This document shows positions 1 to 6,427 of a stretch of 9,140 nt of DNA, in pieces. The notes under the pieces were generated by a model. That model worked only from the letters and a program-made list of their open reading frames with translations. It had not been told where the DNA came from and did no database searches. How positions within the stretch are numbered: the stretch's first letter is position 1; the number at the start of each line of letters is the position of its first letter. The position numbers and the translations under genes are program-made. This DNA is from Pontiella desulfatans (lineage in GTDB: Bacteria; Verrucomicrobiota; Kiritimatiellia; Kiritimatiellales; Pontiellaceae), in the NCBI GenBank assembly GCA_029287275.1, contig JARFRL010000487.1:1-9140 (forward strand), given 5' to 3'.

Positions 1-1688
1 GATTTATCCTCGATGAAGTCGCCGAAATGCGTGTCGTCGCTGTCGCCGATCGGGCTTTGCAGCGAGATCGGTTGCTGCGCGATTTTCAGAATGGCGCGCA
101 CGCGTTCGACCGGAAGCTCCATTTCGTCGGCGAGTTCCTCCGGCGTCGCCTCGCGGCCGAACTCTTGGAGCAACTGCTTTTGAATGCGCATCAGTTTGTT
201 GATCGTTTCGATCATGTGCACCGGAATTCGAATGGTCCGGGCCTGGTCCGCGATCGAGCGGGTGATCGCCTGGCGAATCCACCACGTGGCGTAGGTCGAG
301 AACTTGTAGCCGCGGCGATACTCGAATTTCTCCACCGCTTTCATCAGGCCCATGTTGCCTTCCTGAATCAAATCGAGGAACGACAGTCCGCGGTTGGTGT
401 ACTTCTTCGCGATCGAGATCACGAGGCGCAGGTTGGCCTCGATCATCTCCGTCTTGGCCTTGAGTCCCTTGCGCAACCAGACCTTGAGGTTCGCGTAATG
501 CTGGGCGAACTCCTTCTGATCCATCTGAAGGTAGGTCTCGAGCTCTCTGATCTCCTTGCGCACGGCGCGCAAATCGGTATTGGCGCTTTTGGCGCGGCTT
601 TTTTTCAGGCGGGCCACCTCGCCCAGCAGGTGCTCCATCTTGTGATGAAACGCGTCCATCTCCGGAACCACGTCCTCGATGGCTTTCTGTTTGAAGTGCA
701 ATTGCTTGAAGTATTCGGAGAGACGGTCCTGCGCCTTGTCGAAATTTCTCGAGGCCTTCTTCTCTTCCGGACTGTCTTTCTTCGCTTTGGAGCCTTCGAG
801 ATAATATTTGAGTTTCAGCTCGCGGTTGCGATCAATGCCCTTGAGCACCTTGGGCAGATCGTTGAAGTAATCCTCGCGGCACTCGACGTGTTTGTCGGAA
901 ATAATGCGATCGAATCGCTCTTTGCCCTGTTCAAGGCGCGCGATCACTCCAAGATACGCGTCGGTGGCGCATCCAAGGCGATTGAACATCTTGGTGGTGT
1001 GGATTTCCGCCTCCTCGATGCGCATGGAGATCTCGACTTCCTGCTCGCGGGTCAGCAACGGCACTTGGCCCATTTGCTTGAGGTACATGCGAACCGGGTC
1101 GTCCAGCACGTCGGAACGAGCGCTCTGCTTGTCGGCCTGTTCTTTTTCAAGACGCGCCTGATATTCCTCGACGTCGTCTTGGCGGATGATGTCGATTTCC
1201 ATGCTCTGGAGCAGTCCAACGATTTTATCGATGTCCTCGACGACAACCAAATCTTCCGGGAACGCCTCGTTGATGTCCTCGAACGTCAAAAATCCGTGAT
1301 CGGAAGCGAGCGCCATCAGTTCTTTGATGCGATCGTTGCGTTCCTCGCGGTCCATCAGGGAAACGCCGCCCGCGGTTGCTTCGTCAACGGCCGCGACCGT
1401 CGCGGCCACTTTGGCTTCCTGTTTTTTTTCCTCGGCGGAGATCGTTGCCTTGCGCGGCGTTGCTTTTTTCGCGGCGGCCTTCTTTTTGGCGGGCGCTTTT
1501 TTCGCGGCCGGCACTTTCTTGTCAGGCGAGGCGGCCTGTTTCGACTTCGTGGCCGGGGCGGCCTCGCTGGCGCTCGCTTTTTTCGACGCGGTCTTCGTGG
1601 CCGGAGCTTTTTTGGTTGGAGCCTTTTTCGTGGGAGTCTTCTTGCTCGCCGTTTTCTTGGTGGAAGCCTTCTTTTTCGATACAGCCAT
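1..1688 (-). CDS. rpoD: RNA polymerase primary sigma factor (sigma-70 family), C-terminus cut by window edge
   Basis: Primary sigma factor: recruits RNA polymerase to housekeeping promoters and melts the -10 element. Reading leftward from the ATG at 1688, 562 codons stay open to the window edge, so region 4 (-35 recognition) lies outside. In order: a Lys/Ala/Thr/Pro-rich tail (residues 1 to about 103, about 26 Lys in the first 82), region 1.1 (about 112-176), region 1.2 (about 196-227, DDPVRMYLKQMGQVPLLTRE), a long helical non-conserved insert (about 228-405), region 2 (about 410-485) with EANLRLVISIAKKY and the -10 reading segment W468 W469 I R Q472 A I T475, then region 3 with the finger PISLQSPIGDSDDTHFGDF (540-558). 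The start is set by AAGGAG four bases upstream. The insert and full regions 1.1 to 3 mark a primary rather than alternative sigma factor. The basic tail is unusual. An apparent 559-codon ORF on the other strand is its shadow. Confidence 0.97.
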   Translation of the reverse strand, partial: MAVSKKKASTKKTASKKTPTKKAPTKKAPATKTASKKASASEAAPATKSKQAASPDKKVPAAKKAPAKKKAAAKKATPRKATISAEEKKQEAKVAATVAAVDEATAGGVSLMDREERNDRIKELMALASDHGFLTFEDINEAFPEDLVVVEDIDKIVGLLQSMEIDIIRQDDVEEYQARLEKEQADKQSARSDVLDDPVRMYLKQMGQVPLLTREQEVEISMRIEEAEIHTTKMFNRLGCATDAYLGVIARLEQGKERFDRIISDKHVECREDYFNDLPKVLKGIDRNRELKLKYYLEGSKAKKDSPEEKKASRNFDKAQDRLSEYFKQLHFKQKAIEDVVPEMDAFHHKMEHLLGEVARLKKSRAKSANTDLRAVRKEIRELETYLQMDQKEFAQHYANLKVWLRKGLKAKTEMIEANLRLVISIAKKYTNRGLSFLDLIQEGNMGLMKAVEKFEYRRGYKFSTYATWWIRQAITRSIADQARTIRIPVHMIETINKLMRIQKQLLQEFGREATPEELADEMELPVERVRAILKIAQQPISLQSPIGDSDDTHFGDFIEDK

Positions 1689-1692
1689 GGGA

Positions 1693-1698
1693 CTCCTT
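1693..1698 (-). promoter_or_regulatory. Shine-Dalgarno site of rpoD
   Basis: On the minus strand AAGGAG stands four bases before the ATG at 1688. It supports starting rpoD here, so that the lysine-rich tail is translated, rather than at the internal Met112 just before region 1.1. The spacing is slightly short. Confidence 0.7.
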
Positions 1699-1699
1699 A

Positions 1700-1728
1700 T
1701 TTATAAAAACACATAGTTCACCTATTAT
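1700..1728 (+). promoter_or_regulatory. Candidate promoter for the rightward operon
   Basis: Plus-strand TTTATA at 1700-1705 and TATTAT at 1723-1728 are separated by 17 bp (4/6 and 5/6 matches). This would give a leader of about 120 nt before the ATG at 1857, containing the GC hairpin at 1793-1813. Its -10 overlaps the leftward TATAAT almost exactly, so the two directions may compete or be co-controlled. Confidence 0.3.
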
Positions 1729-1734
1729 AGTGAA
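1717..1734. repeat. Inverted repeat over the divergent -10 elements, possible operator
   Basis: TTCAC at 1717-1721 and GTGAA at 1730-1734 form a perfect 5-bp inverted repeat around CTATTATA (1722-1729). The centre contains both the leftward TATAAT and the rightward TATTAT. A dimeric repressor could sit here and cover both promoters. Arms this short can occur by chance, so the operator role is inference from position. Confidence 0.3.
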
Positions 1735-1774
1735 GAAAGCCGGTAATTAATAGCAACTTTCTCGCTGACGTCAA
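1724..1774 (-). promoter_or_regulatory. Candidate rpoD promoters (two -10 elements)
   Basis: Two sigma-70-like candidates read leftward. The proximal one has a perfect TATAAT at 1724-1729 but no good -35 at normal spacing; it would give a leader of about 29 nt. The distal one has TTGACG at 1769-1774 and ATTAAT at 1746-1751 with a 17-bp spacer (5/6 and 4/6 matches). Both are pattern matches only, but the AT-rich stretch stands out in a GC-rich window and lies where an rpoD promoter is expected. Confidence 0.4.
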
Positions 1775-1786
1775 CCGAAACCCGTC

Positions 1787-1813
1787 AAAAAACGCCGCGA
1801 AGTCCACGCGGCG
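1787..1813 (-). terminator. Terminator-like hairpin with T-run, leftward
   Basis: CGCCGCG (1793-1799) and CGCGGCG (1807-1813) form a perfect 7-bp GC stem with a 7-nt loop. On the minus strand it is followed directly by six T (1792-1787). That is the form of an intrinsic terminator, and it would stop leftward transcripts coming from within the gene at 1857 before they reach the rpoD promoters. It cannot end rpoD or the rightward operon. It could instead be a leader hairpin of the rightward transcript. Confidence 0.4.
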
Positions 1814-1821
1814 GATTTCGC

Positions 1822-1850
1822 TTGAAGATTCACCCGCCAACAAACACAAT
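1822..1850 (+). promoter_or_regulatory. Weak candidate promoter giving a leaderless transcript
   Basis: TTGAAG (1822-1827) and CACAAT (1845-1850) have a 17-bp spacer, each matching consensus at 4 of 6 bases. Initiation about 7 bp past the -10 would fall on the A of the ATG at 1857. The absence of a Shine-Dalgarno sequence before that ATG is what makes this worth recording. Confidence 0.2.
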
Positions 1851-1856
1851 TTTCCA

Positions 1857-4016
1857 ATGAACTACATTTTTCGATCCTACCCCGCGCATCCATGGTTCGC
1901 CGGTTGGAGCGTCGAACCGCGCGGCTGCGGTTCGGCTTTCCGCCAAAGCGGCGCCGGACAATTTTTCAAGACGCTTGAAACGGTGGGGAAAATCGCGCCC
2001 AATGTCGAAATTCCTGATTGGACCCTCCAGATTCCCGTTCCGCCGAATAGTCGAATCAACATGCTGTTCAATGGTTTTTGCGCGTATTACGACAGAAAAA
2101 AAGCGCGCCTCGCCACCGAGGTGCTCACTCCCGAGCCCGGGGTTTTATGGGGAAGATTCGATGGGGTTTCTTCGCCGGTTCTGGCGTCCGACCTCGCGAG
2201 CACGGAGTTCGATGGCGGTCAATGGTTGGAGGGCGATGATGGCGCCGCGTTGCTGATGCTCCGCGGGGATTCGTTCTGCCTGGTCTCGAAGCTCCGGCTA
2301 CGCGTCGAAGCGGAGCGGCTGGCGGAAAGCTATCTGAACAAAAATCTCGAGGAGGTTCTAGCCGATGAATTCGGCCGTCGCGAGGGGGCCCATAGCCTTT
2401 TCGAAGAGATGGCTCACCACGACGCGCTGGCGGTCATATCCGCCGAATCGATGATGAAGGCGCTTCGCCCGGCGGAAGGCGACATCCCGTTGGCTTGGTG
2501 CCAATCCACCGCTTCGGACGTGCCGCGCATGGACGTCAACGAGCTGCATCCGCAAGCGCTCGCTTGGCGTCTAATGGATCCGGAAGTCGCGGAGGAACTG
2601 TTGATGTGCGCGCTGAAAATCCAGACCAACGCGGGCGCGATTCCGGTTCACTACTCGCCGCGCGGAACGAGTTCGATCATGGAGGCGCCCAAGCCGCTTC
2701 TCGCGAAAACCACTGAAACCGTTTGGTCGGAACGAAAAAACGACGCGTTTCTACTCGCGGCGCTGCCGTTGCTTCGTCGGCACATTCAATGGTTGCTCCA
2801 CCATTTCGATCCCAAACGCCGCGGGCTGCATGTATGGAAAAACCAGGGCGAGCCCATTGTCCCCCAGATCTTCGAGACGGATCTGGCCACCGTGGATCTG
2901 AGCGTGTTGCTGATCACGGAAATCGACGCGCTCAACCGAATGCGCGCGAGCTCGTCGTTGTACGCCAACGATCCGGACCATTTCGAAACCGAGCGCGCCG
3001 CGCTCGAGCGCAATCTACTGGAGGTCTTCTGGAACGAGGAGGAACGCTCCTTCTGCAACGCGATCCTTCGAGATAAAACCAGCACGCTGAAAGGGTTCGC
3101 GAGCTTCACGCCGTTGCTCTGGAACAAACTGCCGCACGACAAACGGGAGACGATTTTGGAGCGCGTGCACGAGTCCGGCGAGCTGCCGGGCGGCCTGAGC
3201 GTGTTGAGCTGGCGCAAGTCCGCGATGGACGACGACACGTTCCCGCTCATTCAGCAACTGTTCGTGTTTCAGGCGCTTCAGATTTCCGATCCGCACGGAC
3301 AGCTGCTCAACGACTTCGCGCGCGTCACGCTCCAAGGCTTCGTCGAGTGGCATACGCTCGCGTTGCAAAAGGAAAACCGGTTGCATATCAATCCGGTTCT
3401 GGGGGCGTTCATCATGAACGTTCAGGCGATCAGGCAATACCGCTATCACGCCAAGGGAAATTTGAGCGGCGGTCTGTTTCGGCTGTTCCGGAAATACCGC
3501 GCGGACCGATTCGACCTCGCCGTCGTGGCGGCGACCATTTTCACGATTTTCAGCGTGCATCTCGTATACGACGTGTTGCACGCGCCGCCTCCCTATGAGC
3601 TGCTGGAAACGGAAATGAACGCGGCCTACGCGAACCGAAACGCCGATGAAACGATCAAAAACTGCATGGCCATCATCCAACATTACCCGGAGCAGGCCGA
3701 CCGCGCGCTGCTTTTGGTCGCCAACATATCCATGCTAAACGGCCGGGAGGAACAGGCCATTGAGTTTTATGAAAAAGCGCGCGAGCGCTTTCCCGACAGC
3801 CCCGGCCCCATGATCGCGCTGGGTTTGGCGTACCAACTGCGAGGACGCTTCAACGACGCCGAGGACTGCTACTACGAGTTCTGCTACATCTTCGAAGAGA
3901 TATTTCCCGAGCTCGTGGCCGAGATCAACGGATATCGGATTCTGGCGCGGGAAGGTTTCAAGTCGCCGCCAAAGTGGCGTGAAATTTATAGATATCAGCT
4001 GATGCATGAACTATAG
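1857..4016 (+). CDS. Membrane-anchored (alpha/alpha)6-barrel glycosidase-like protein with C-terminal TPR repeats
   Basis: A 719-residue protein in three parts. Residues 1 to about 165 look like a beta-rich N-domain. Residues about 170-525 resemble the six-hairpin barrel of GH63/GH37-type glycosidases: the run after W290 (KNDAFLLAALPLLRRHIQWL), the VDLSVLL..E..AL motif from V346, and W392 N E E E R S F, comparable to the family's W(D/N)E(E/D).G.FY. The usual SGMDNSPR acid-bearing motif is not recognisable, so activity is uncertain. A hydrophobic segment follows at about 554-574 (LAVVAATIFTIFSVHLVYDV), preceded by the basic FRLFRKYRADRF, which predicts N-in/C-out. Residues about 579-700 carry roughly three TPR-like helix pairs. 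There is no signal peptide, so the barrel should be cytoplasmic and the TPR part outside. No Shine-Dalgarno sequence precedes the ATG. First gene of the rightward set. The fold assignment is by recalled family pattern; the substrate is unknown. Confidence 0.75.
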   Translation: MNYIFRSYPAHPWFAGWSVEPRGCGSAFRQSGAGQFFKTLETVGKIAPNVEIPDWTLQIPVPPNSRINMLFNGFCAYYDRKKARLATEVLTPEPGVLWGRFDGVSSPVLASDLASTEFDGGQWLEGDDGAALLMLRGDSFCLVSKLRLRVEAERLAESYLNKNLEEVLADEFGRREGAHSLFEEMAHHDALAVISAESMMKALRPAEGDIPLAWCQSTASDVPRMDVNELHPQALAWRLMDPEVAEELLMCALKIQTNAGAIPVHYSPRGTSSIMEAPKPLLAKTTETVWSERKNDAFLLAALPLLRRHIQWLLHHFDPKRRGLHVWKNQGEPIVPQIFETDLATVDLSVLLITEIDALNRMRASSSLYANDPDHFETERAALERNLLEVFWNEEERSFCNAILRDKTSTLKGFASFTPLLWNKLPHDKRETILERVHESGELPGGLSVLSWRKSAMDDDTFPLIQQLFVFQALQISDPHGQLLNDFARVTLQGFVEWHTLALQKENRLHINPVLGAFIMNVQAIRQYRYHAKGNLSGGLFRLFRKYRADRFDLAVVAATIFTIFSVHLVYDVLHAPPPYELLETEMNAAYANRNADETIKNCMAIIQHYPEQADRALLLVANISMLNGREEQAIEFYEKARERFPDSPGPMIALGLAYQLRGRFNDAEDCYYEFCYIFEEIFPELVAEINGYRILAREGFKSPPKWREIYRYQLMHEL

Positions 4017-4040
4017 TCCGAGGCGTTTGTTGATCGCAGA

Positions 4041-4046
4041 AAGGAA
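4041..4046 (+). promoter_or_regulatory. Shine-Dalgarno site deciding the lipoprotein start
   Basis: AAGGAA ends four bases before the ATG at 4051. It favours that start over the in-frame ATG at 4006, which would overlap the upstream gene and put 15 residues (MNYSPRRLLIAERNL) before an otherwise perfect lipoprotein signal peptide. Confidence 0.6.
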
Positions 4047-4050
4047 CCTC

Positions 4051-4431
4051 ATGAAACATATCATCTCCAGTACGCTGCTCTTGGTCCTCGTCGCCCTTTC
4101 CGGTTGCGGCGACAAAGCCGCCCGCGAAGCCGAGAACGTAGCCAACCCCACCTTCATGTTCTTCAATTTCCGCAAGGAAATCGTTTCGGACGACTACCAC
4201 GTTCCCGAAATGAAATCCGAAGCGGCGGGCAGGTATCTCCAGAACCGCGTGAAAACCGTTCCCGGTTACGTCAAGAGCTCGTTTGATCTGAACAGCCAGA
4301 CCATGTCCATTGCCTACAAGAGCACCACGGTGAGAAAAATGAACTTCGAGGAAGCCATCGCCCTCTCCGGTTTCGCGGTGAACAACCGTCCGGCGAATCC
4401 AGCCGCGAAAATTCCCGAAGGAGTGAAATAG
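4051..4431 (+). CDS. Small lipoprotein with a degenerate heavy-metal-associated (HMA)-like domain
   Basis: 126 residues. Residues 1-18 form a lipoprotein signal peptide (K2, hydrophobic core, lipobox L16-S-G-C19), so the mature protein starts at lipidated Cys19; Gly at +2 does not signal inner-membrane retention. Residues about 48-115 follow a beta-alpha-beta-beta-alpha-beta order like HMA (CopZ/Atx1-type) domains: YHVPEMK, helix SEAAGRYLQNRVKTV, PGYVKSSFDLNSQ, TMSIAYKS, helix FEEAIALSGFAVN. The metal site MxCxxC is replaced by M54-K-S56-E-A-A59, so copper-type binding is not expected. It starts 34 bases after the barrel-TPR gene and ends one base before pepA, so it is probably co-transcribed. 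Function unknown; it could be a structural or binding lipoprotein. The lipoprotein call is firm, the HMA relation is by pattern. Confidence 0.8.
   Translation: MKHIISSTLLLVLVALSGCGDKAAREAENVANPTFMFFNFRKEIVSDDYHVPEMKSEAAGRYLQNRVKTVPGYVKSSFDLNSQTMSIAYKSTTVRKMNFEEAIALSGFAVNNRPANPAAKIPEGVK
4418..4423 (+). promoter_or_regulatory. Shine-Dalgarno site of pepA inside the lipoprotein gene
   Basis: AAGGAG lies nine bases before the ATG at 4433, within the last codons of the preceding lipoprotein gene. This implies translational coupling. Confidence 0.65.
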
Positions 4432-4432
4432 C

Positions 4433-5890
4433 ATGAAAATATCCACCTCTCCGTCCGCGATCTCCGACCAGAAAAAAGACGCCGTCATCGTGTTCTTTCA
4501 AGGCTCGGAAAACCTTCTCCCCGCGGGCGACGCCGCGTTGAAAAAAGAAATCGTCACCCTCCTGAAAAAATCCGCGTTCAAAGGACTGGCCGGTCAAACG
4601 GCGCTGTTCCCGTGGAACGGAAAACAGTTGATCCTCGCCGGCGTCGGCGCGGCCGAACATTTCCACAACGGCTTGCTCGAGCAAGCCGCCGCGGCGGCCG
4701 TCAAAGCAGGCGTGGCCGCGGGACTCAAATCCTTCGTCGTCAGCTCCACGATCAAGCTCAAAGGGCTGTCGGAAGCGGACCACCAACTCCTCGTCGGCCG
4801 CGGCGCGGCGTGGGGAACCTACGCGTTTTCCGCGTTCAAATCCGACGCCAAGAAAGTCCCCGCCACCTCGTTGGTCTTCTGCGGCGCGATCAAGGACCGC
4901 TCCGCCGTCGGCGCCGCGGAGGCGCAAGGCGCCGCGCTCGTCGACACCGCCAACCTCGCCAACCTTCCGGGCAACGAGGCGCACCCCGAGAAAATCGCGG
5001 ACTGGGCCAAAGCGATGGCGAAAGAAAGCGGGCTGACCTGTCAAATCATGGGCAAGGCCGAGCTGGAGAAAAAAGGCTGCGACGGAATTCTGTCCGTCGC
5101 GCGCGGCTCGGCCCGCGACGCGCGGATGATCATTCTCAAGCACAAAGGATCCGACCCGAAAGCGAAGCCCATCGTGCTGGTTGGAAAAACCGTCACCTTC
5201 GATTCCGGCGGCATCTCGCTGAAGCCGGGCAAAGGCATGGGCTGGATGAAGTACGACAAGTGCGGCGGCATGGCCGTGCTGACCGCGATGCAAATGATCG
5301 CGCGGATGAAGGTCAAGGTCCCGGTCATCGGCATTCTCGGCGCGGCCGAAAACATGCCCGGCTCGCGGGCCACCCGCCCCGGCGACATCATCACCGCGTA
5401 CAAAGGAAAGACGGTCGAGGTGCTCAACACCGACGCGGAAGGCCGGCTGGTGCTGATGGACGCGCTCGGCCTCGCCGCGGACATGAAGCCGCGGGCCATC
5501 GTTGATTTGGCGACGCTCACCGGCGCGTGTATCGTCGCGCTCGGATCTTCCGCCGCGGCCATTCTGGGCAACGATCAGAAACTCGTGAACGAACTGATCG
5601 AAAACGGCGCCACCGCGGGCGAGCGCCTTTGGCAACTCCCCCTTTACAACGACTACACCGAAGACATGAAGTCCGACTTCGCCGACCTCGCCAACCTCAG
5701 CAAATCCGGCGGCGCCGGAACGGCCACGGCCGCGGCGTTCCTTCAGGAATTCGTTCCGAAGGATATTCCCTGGGCGCATCTCGACATCGCGGGAACGGCT
5801 TGGCTGGAATCTTCGAAGCCGCATCAAGCGCCCGGTGCGACGCTATTCGGGGCGCGGCTGTTGGCGCGGTGGATCAGCTCCCAAGGCTAA
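4433..5890 (+). CDS. pepA: Leucyl aminopeptidase, peptidase family M17 (cytosol aminopeptidase)
   Basis: 485 residues, the usual M17 length. The enzyme removes N-terminal amino acids from peptides in the cytoplasm with two divalent metal ions, normally as a hexamer. The N-terminal macro-like domain spans about 1-165 and the catalytic domain about 170-485. The family's metal and catalytic residues are all present: K252 and D257 in GKTVTFDSGG, K264 in SLKP, D275 in MKYDKCGG, and D334, E336 and R338 in the signature NTDAEGRL (332-339). The C-terminal WAHLDIAGTAW is also typical. A Thr follows K252 where a Gly is common, a minor difference. One base separates it from the lipoprotein gene and three from the DUF456 gene. 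Some M17 members also bind DNA as regulators (XerA/PepA, CarP); nothing here shows whether this one does. Confidence 0.97.
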   Translation: MKISTSPSAISDQKKDAVIVFFQGSENLLPAGDAALKKEIVTLLKKSAFKGLAGQTALFPWNGKQLILAGVGAAEHFHNGLLEQAAAAAVKAGVAAGLKSFVVSSTIKLKGLSEADHQLLVGRGAAWGTYAFSAFKSDAKKVPATSLVFCGAIKDRSAVGAAEAQGAALVDTANLANLPGNEAHPEKIADWAKAMAKESGLTCQIMGKAELEKKGCDGILSVARGSARDARMIILKHKGSDPKAKPIVLVGKTVTFDSGGISLKPGKGMGWMKYDKCGGMAVLTAMQMIARMKVKVPVIGILGAAENMPGSRATRPGDIITAYKGKTVEVLNTDAEGRLVLMDALGLAADMKPRAIVDLATLTGACIVALGSSAAAILGNDQKLVNELIENGATAGERLWQLPLYNDYTEDMKSDFADLANLSKSGGAGTATAAAFLQEFVPKDIPWAHLDIAGTAWLESSKPHQAPGATLFGARLLARWISSQG

Positions 5891-5893
5891 GCC

Positions 5894-6427
5894 ATGGAAG
5901 TTGACTGGCAGGCGCTGGGCTCGTTCGGGATTTACTCGCTCGCGGCCCTGCTCTGTCTTATCGGCTTCATCCTCTCCTGCCTTTCCCTCTCCGGAACATG
6001 GGTCGTGTTTGGCGCGGCGGGTTTGATCGCCTGGGCGCGTTGGCCCGCCTTCCCCGGTCCCGCCGCGCTGATCGCGTTTCTACTGACGTGCGTAGCCGTC
6101 GAAGTGCTTGAAGCGCTCGCCGCCTCATGGGGCGTCCAAAAGCGCGGCGGGTCGAAAGCCGCGGGATGGGCCGCGCTCGGCGGCGGTTTTCTCGGCATGA
6201 TTTTTGGCGGCCTCATTCCGATTCCCATCATTGGAAACCTGTTGGGCATGCTGATCGGCAGCTTCGGTCTGGCCTTTCTCGTCGAGCACGCGAAAATGAA
6301 AAAGGCCGACCACGCCGCGCGCGTGGCGACCGGCGCCGTGTTGGCTCGGCTCGCGGTCATCTTCCTCAAGGTCGGCGTCACGGTCGCCATGACCTTCGCG
6401 CTGGCCCTTGGAGTCGCGCTGACGTGA
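5894..6427 (+). CDS. DUF456 family integral membrane protein
   Basis: 177 residues, very hydrophobic, with no charged N-terminal signal. Membrane segments lie at about 10-30, 33-50, 54-75, 92-130 (a Gly-rich stretch that may be a re-entrant pair) and 149-176. The stretch GGGFLGMIFGGLIPIPIIGN, followed by LLGMLIGSFGLAFLVEH, is the glycine-zipper and E/H-ending signature of DUF456 (PF04306), whose function is not known. The start is three bases after the pepA stop with only a weak CAAGG upstream, so translation is probably coupled to pepA. Its stop overlaps the next start as GTGA. Family call is fairly sure; no function is claimed. Confidence 0.85.
   Translation: MEVDWQALGSFGIYSLAALLCLIGFILSCLSLSGTWVVFGAAGLIAWARWPAFPGPAALIAFLLTCVAVEVLEALAASWGVQKRGGSKAAGWAALGGGFLGMIFGGLIPIPIIGNLLGMLIGSFGLAFLVEHAKMKKADHAARVATGAVLARLAVIFLKVGVTVAMTFALALGVALT

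Noticed and set aside
27..1706. A 559-codon plus-strand ORF covering the sigma factor gene
   Set aside because: It is the antisense of rpoD. The minus strand encodes all sigma-70 regions in order, while the plus-strand product is rich in F, L, R and H with no recognisable motif.
4271..5827. A 518-codon minus-strand ORF opposite pepA
   Set aside because: It is an antisense shadow in GC-rich DNA. The plus strand carries every M17 catalytic residue.
6127..6423. N-terminal extension of the GT-B gene
   Set aside because: It lies out of frame inside the DUF456 gene, is Arg-rich like other shadow frames, and the HGxGH start region begins right after the GTG at 6424.
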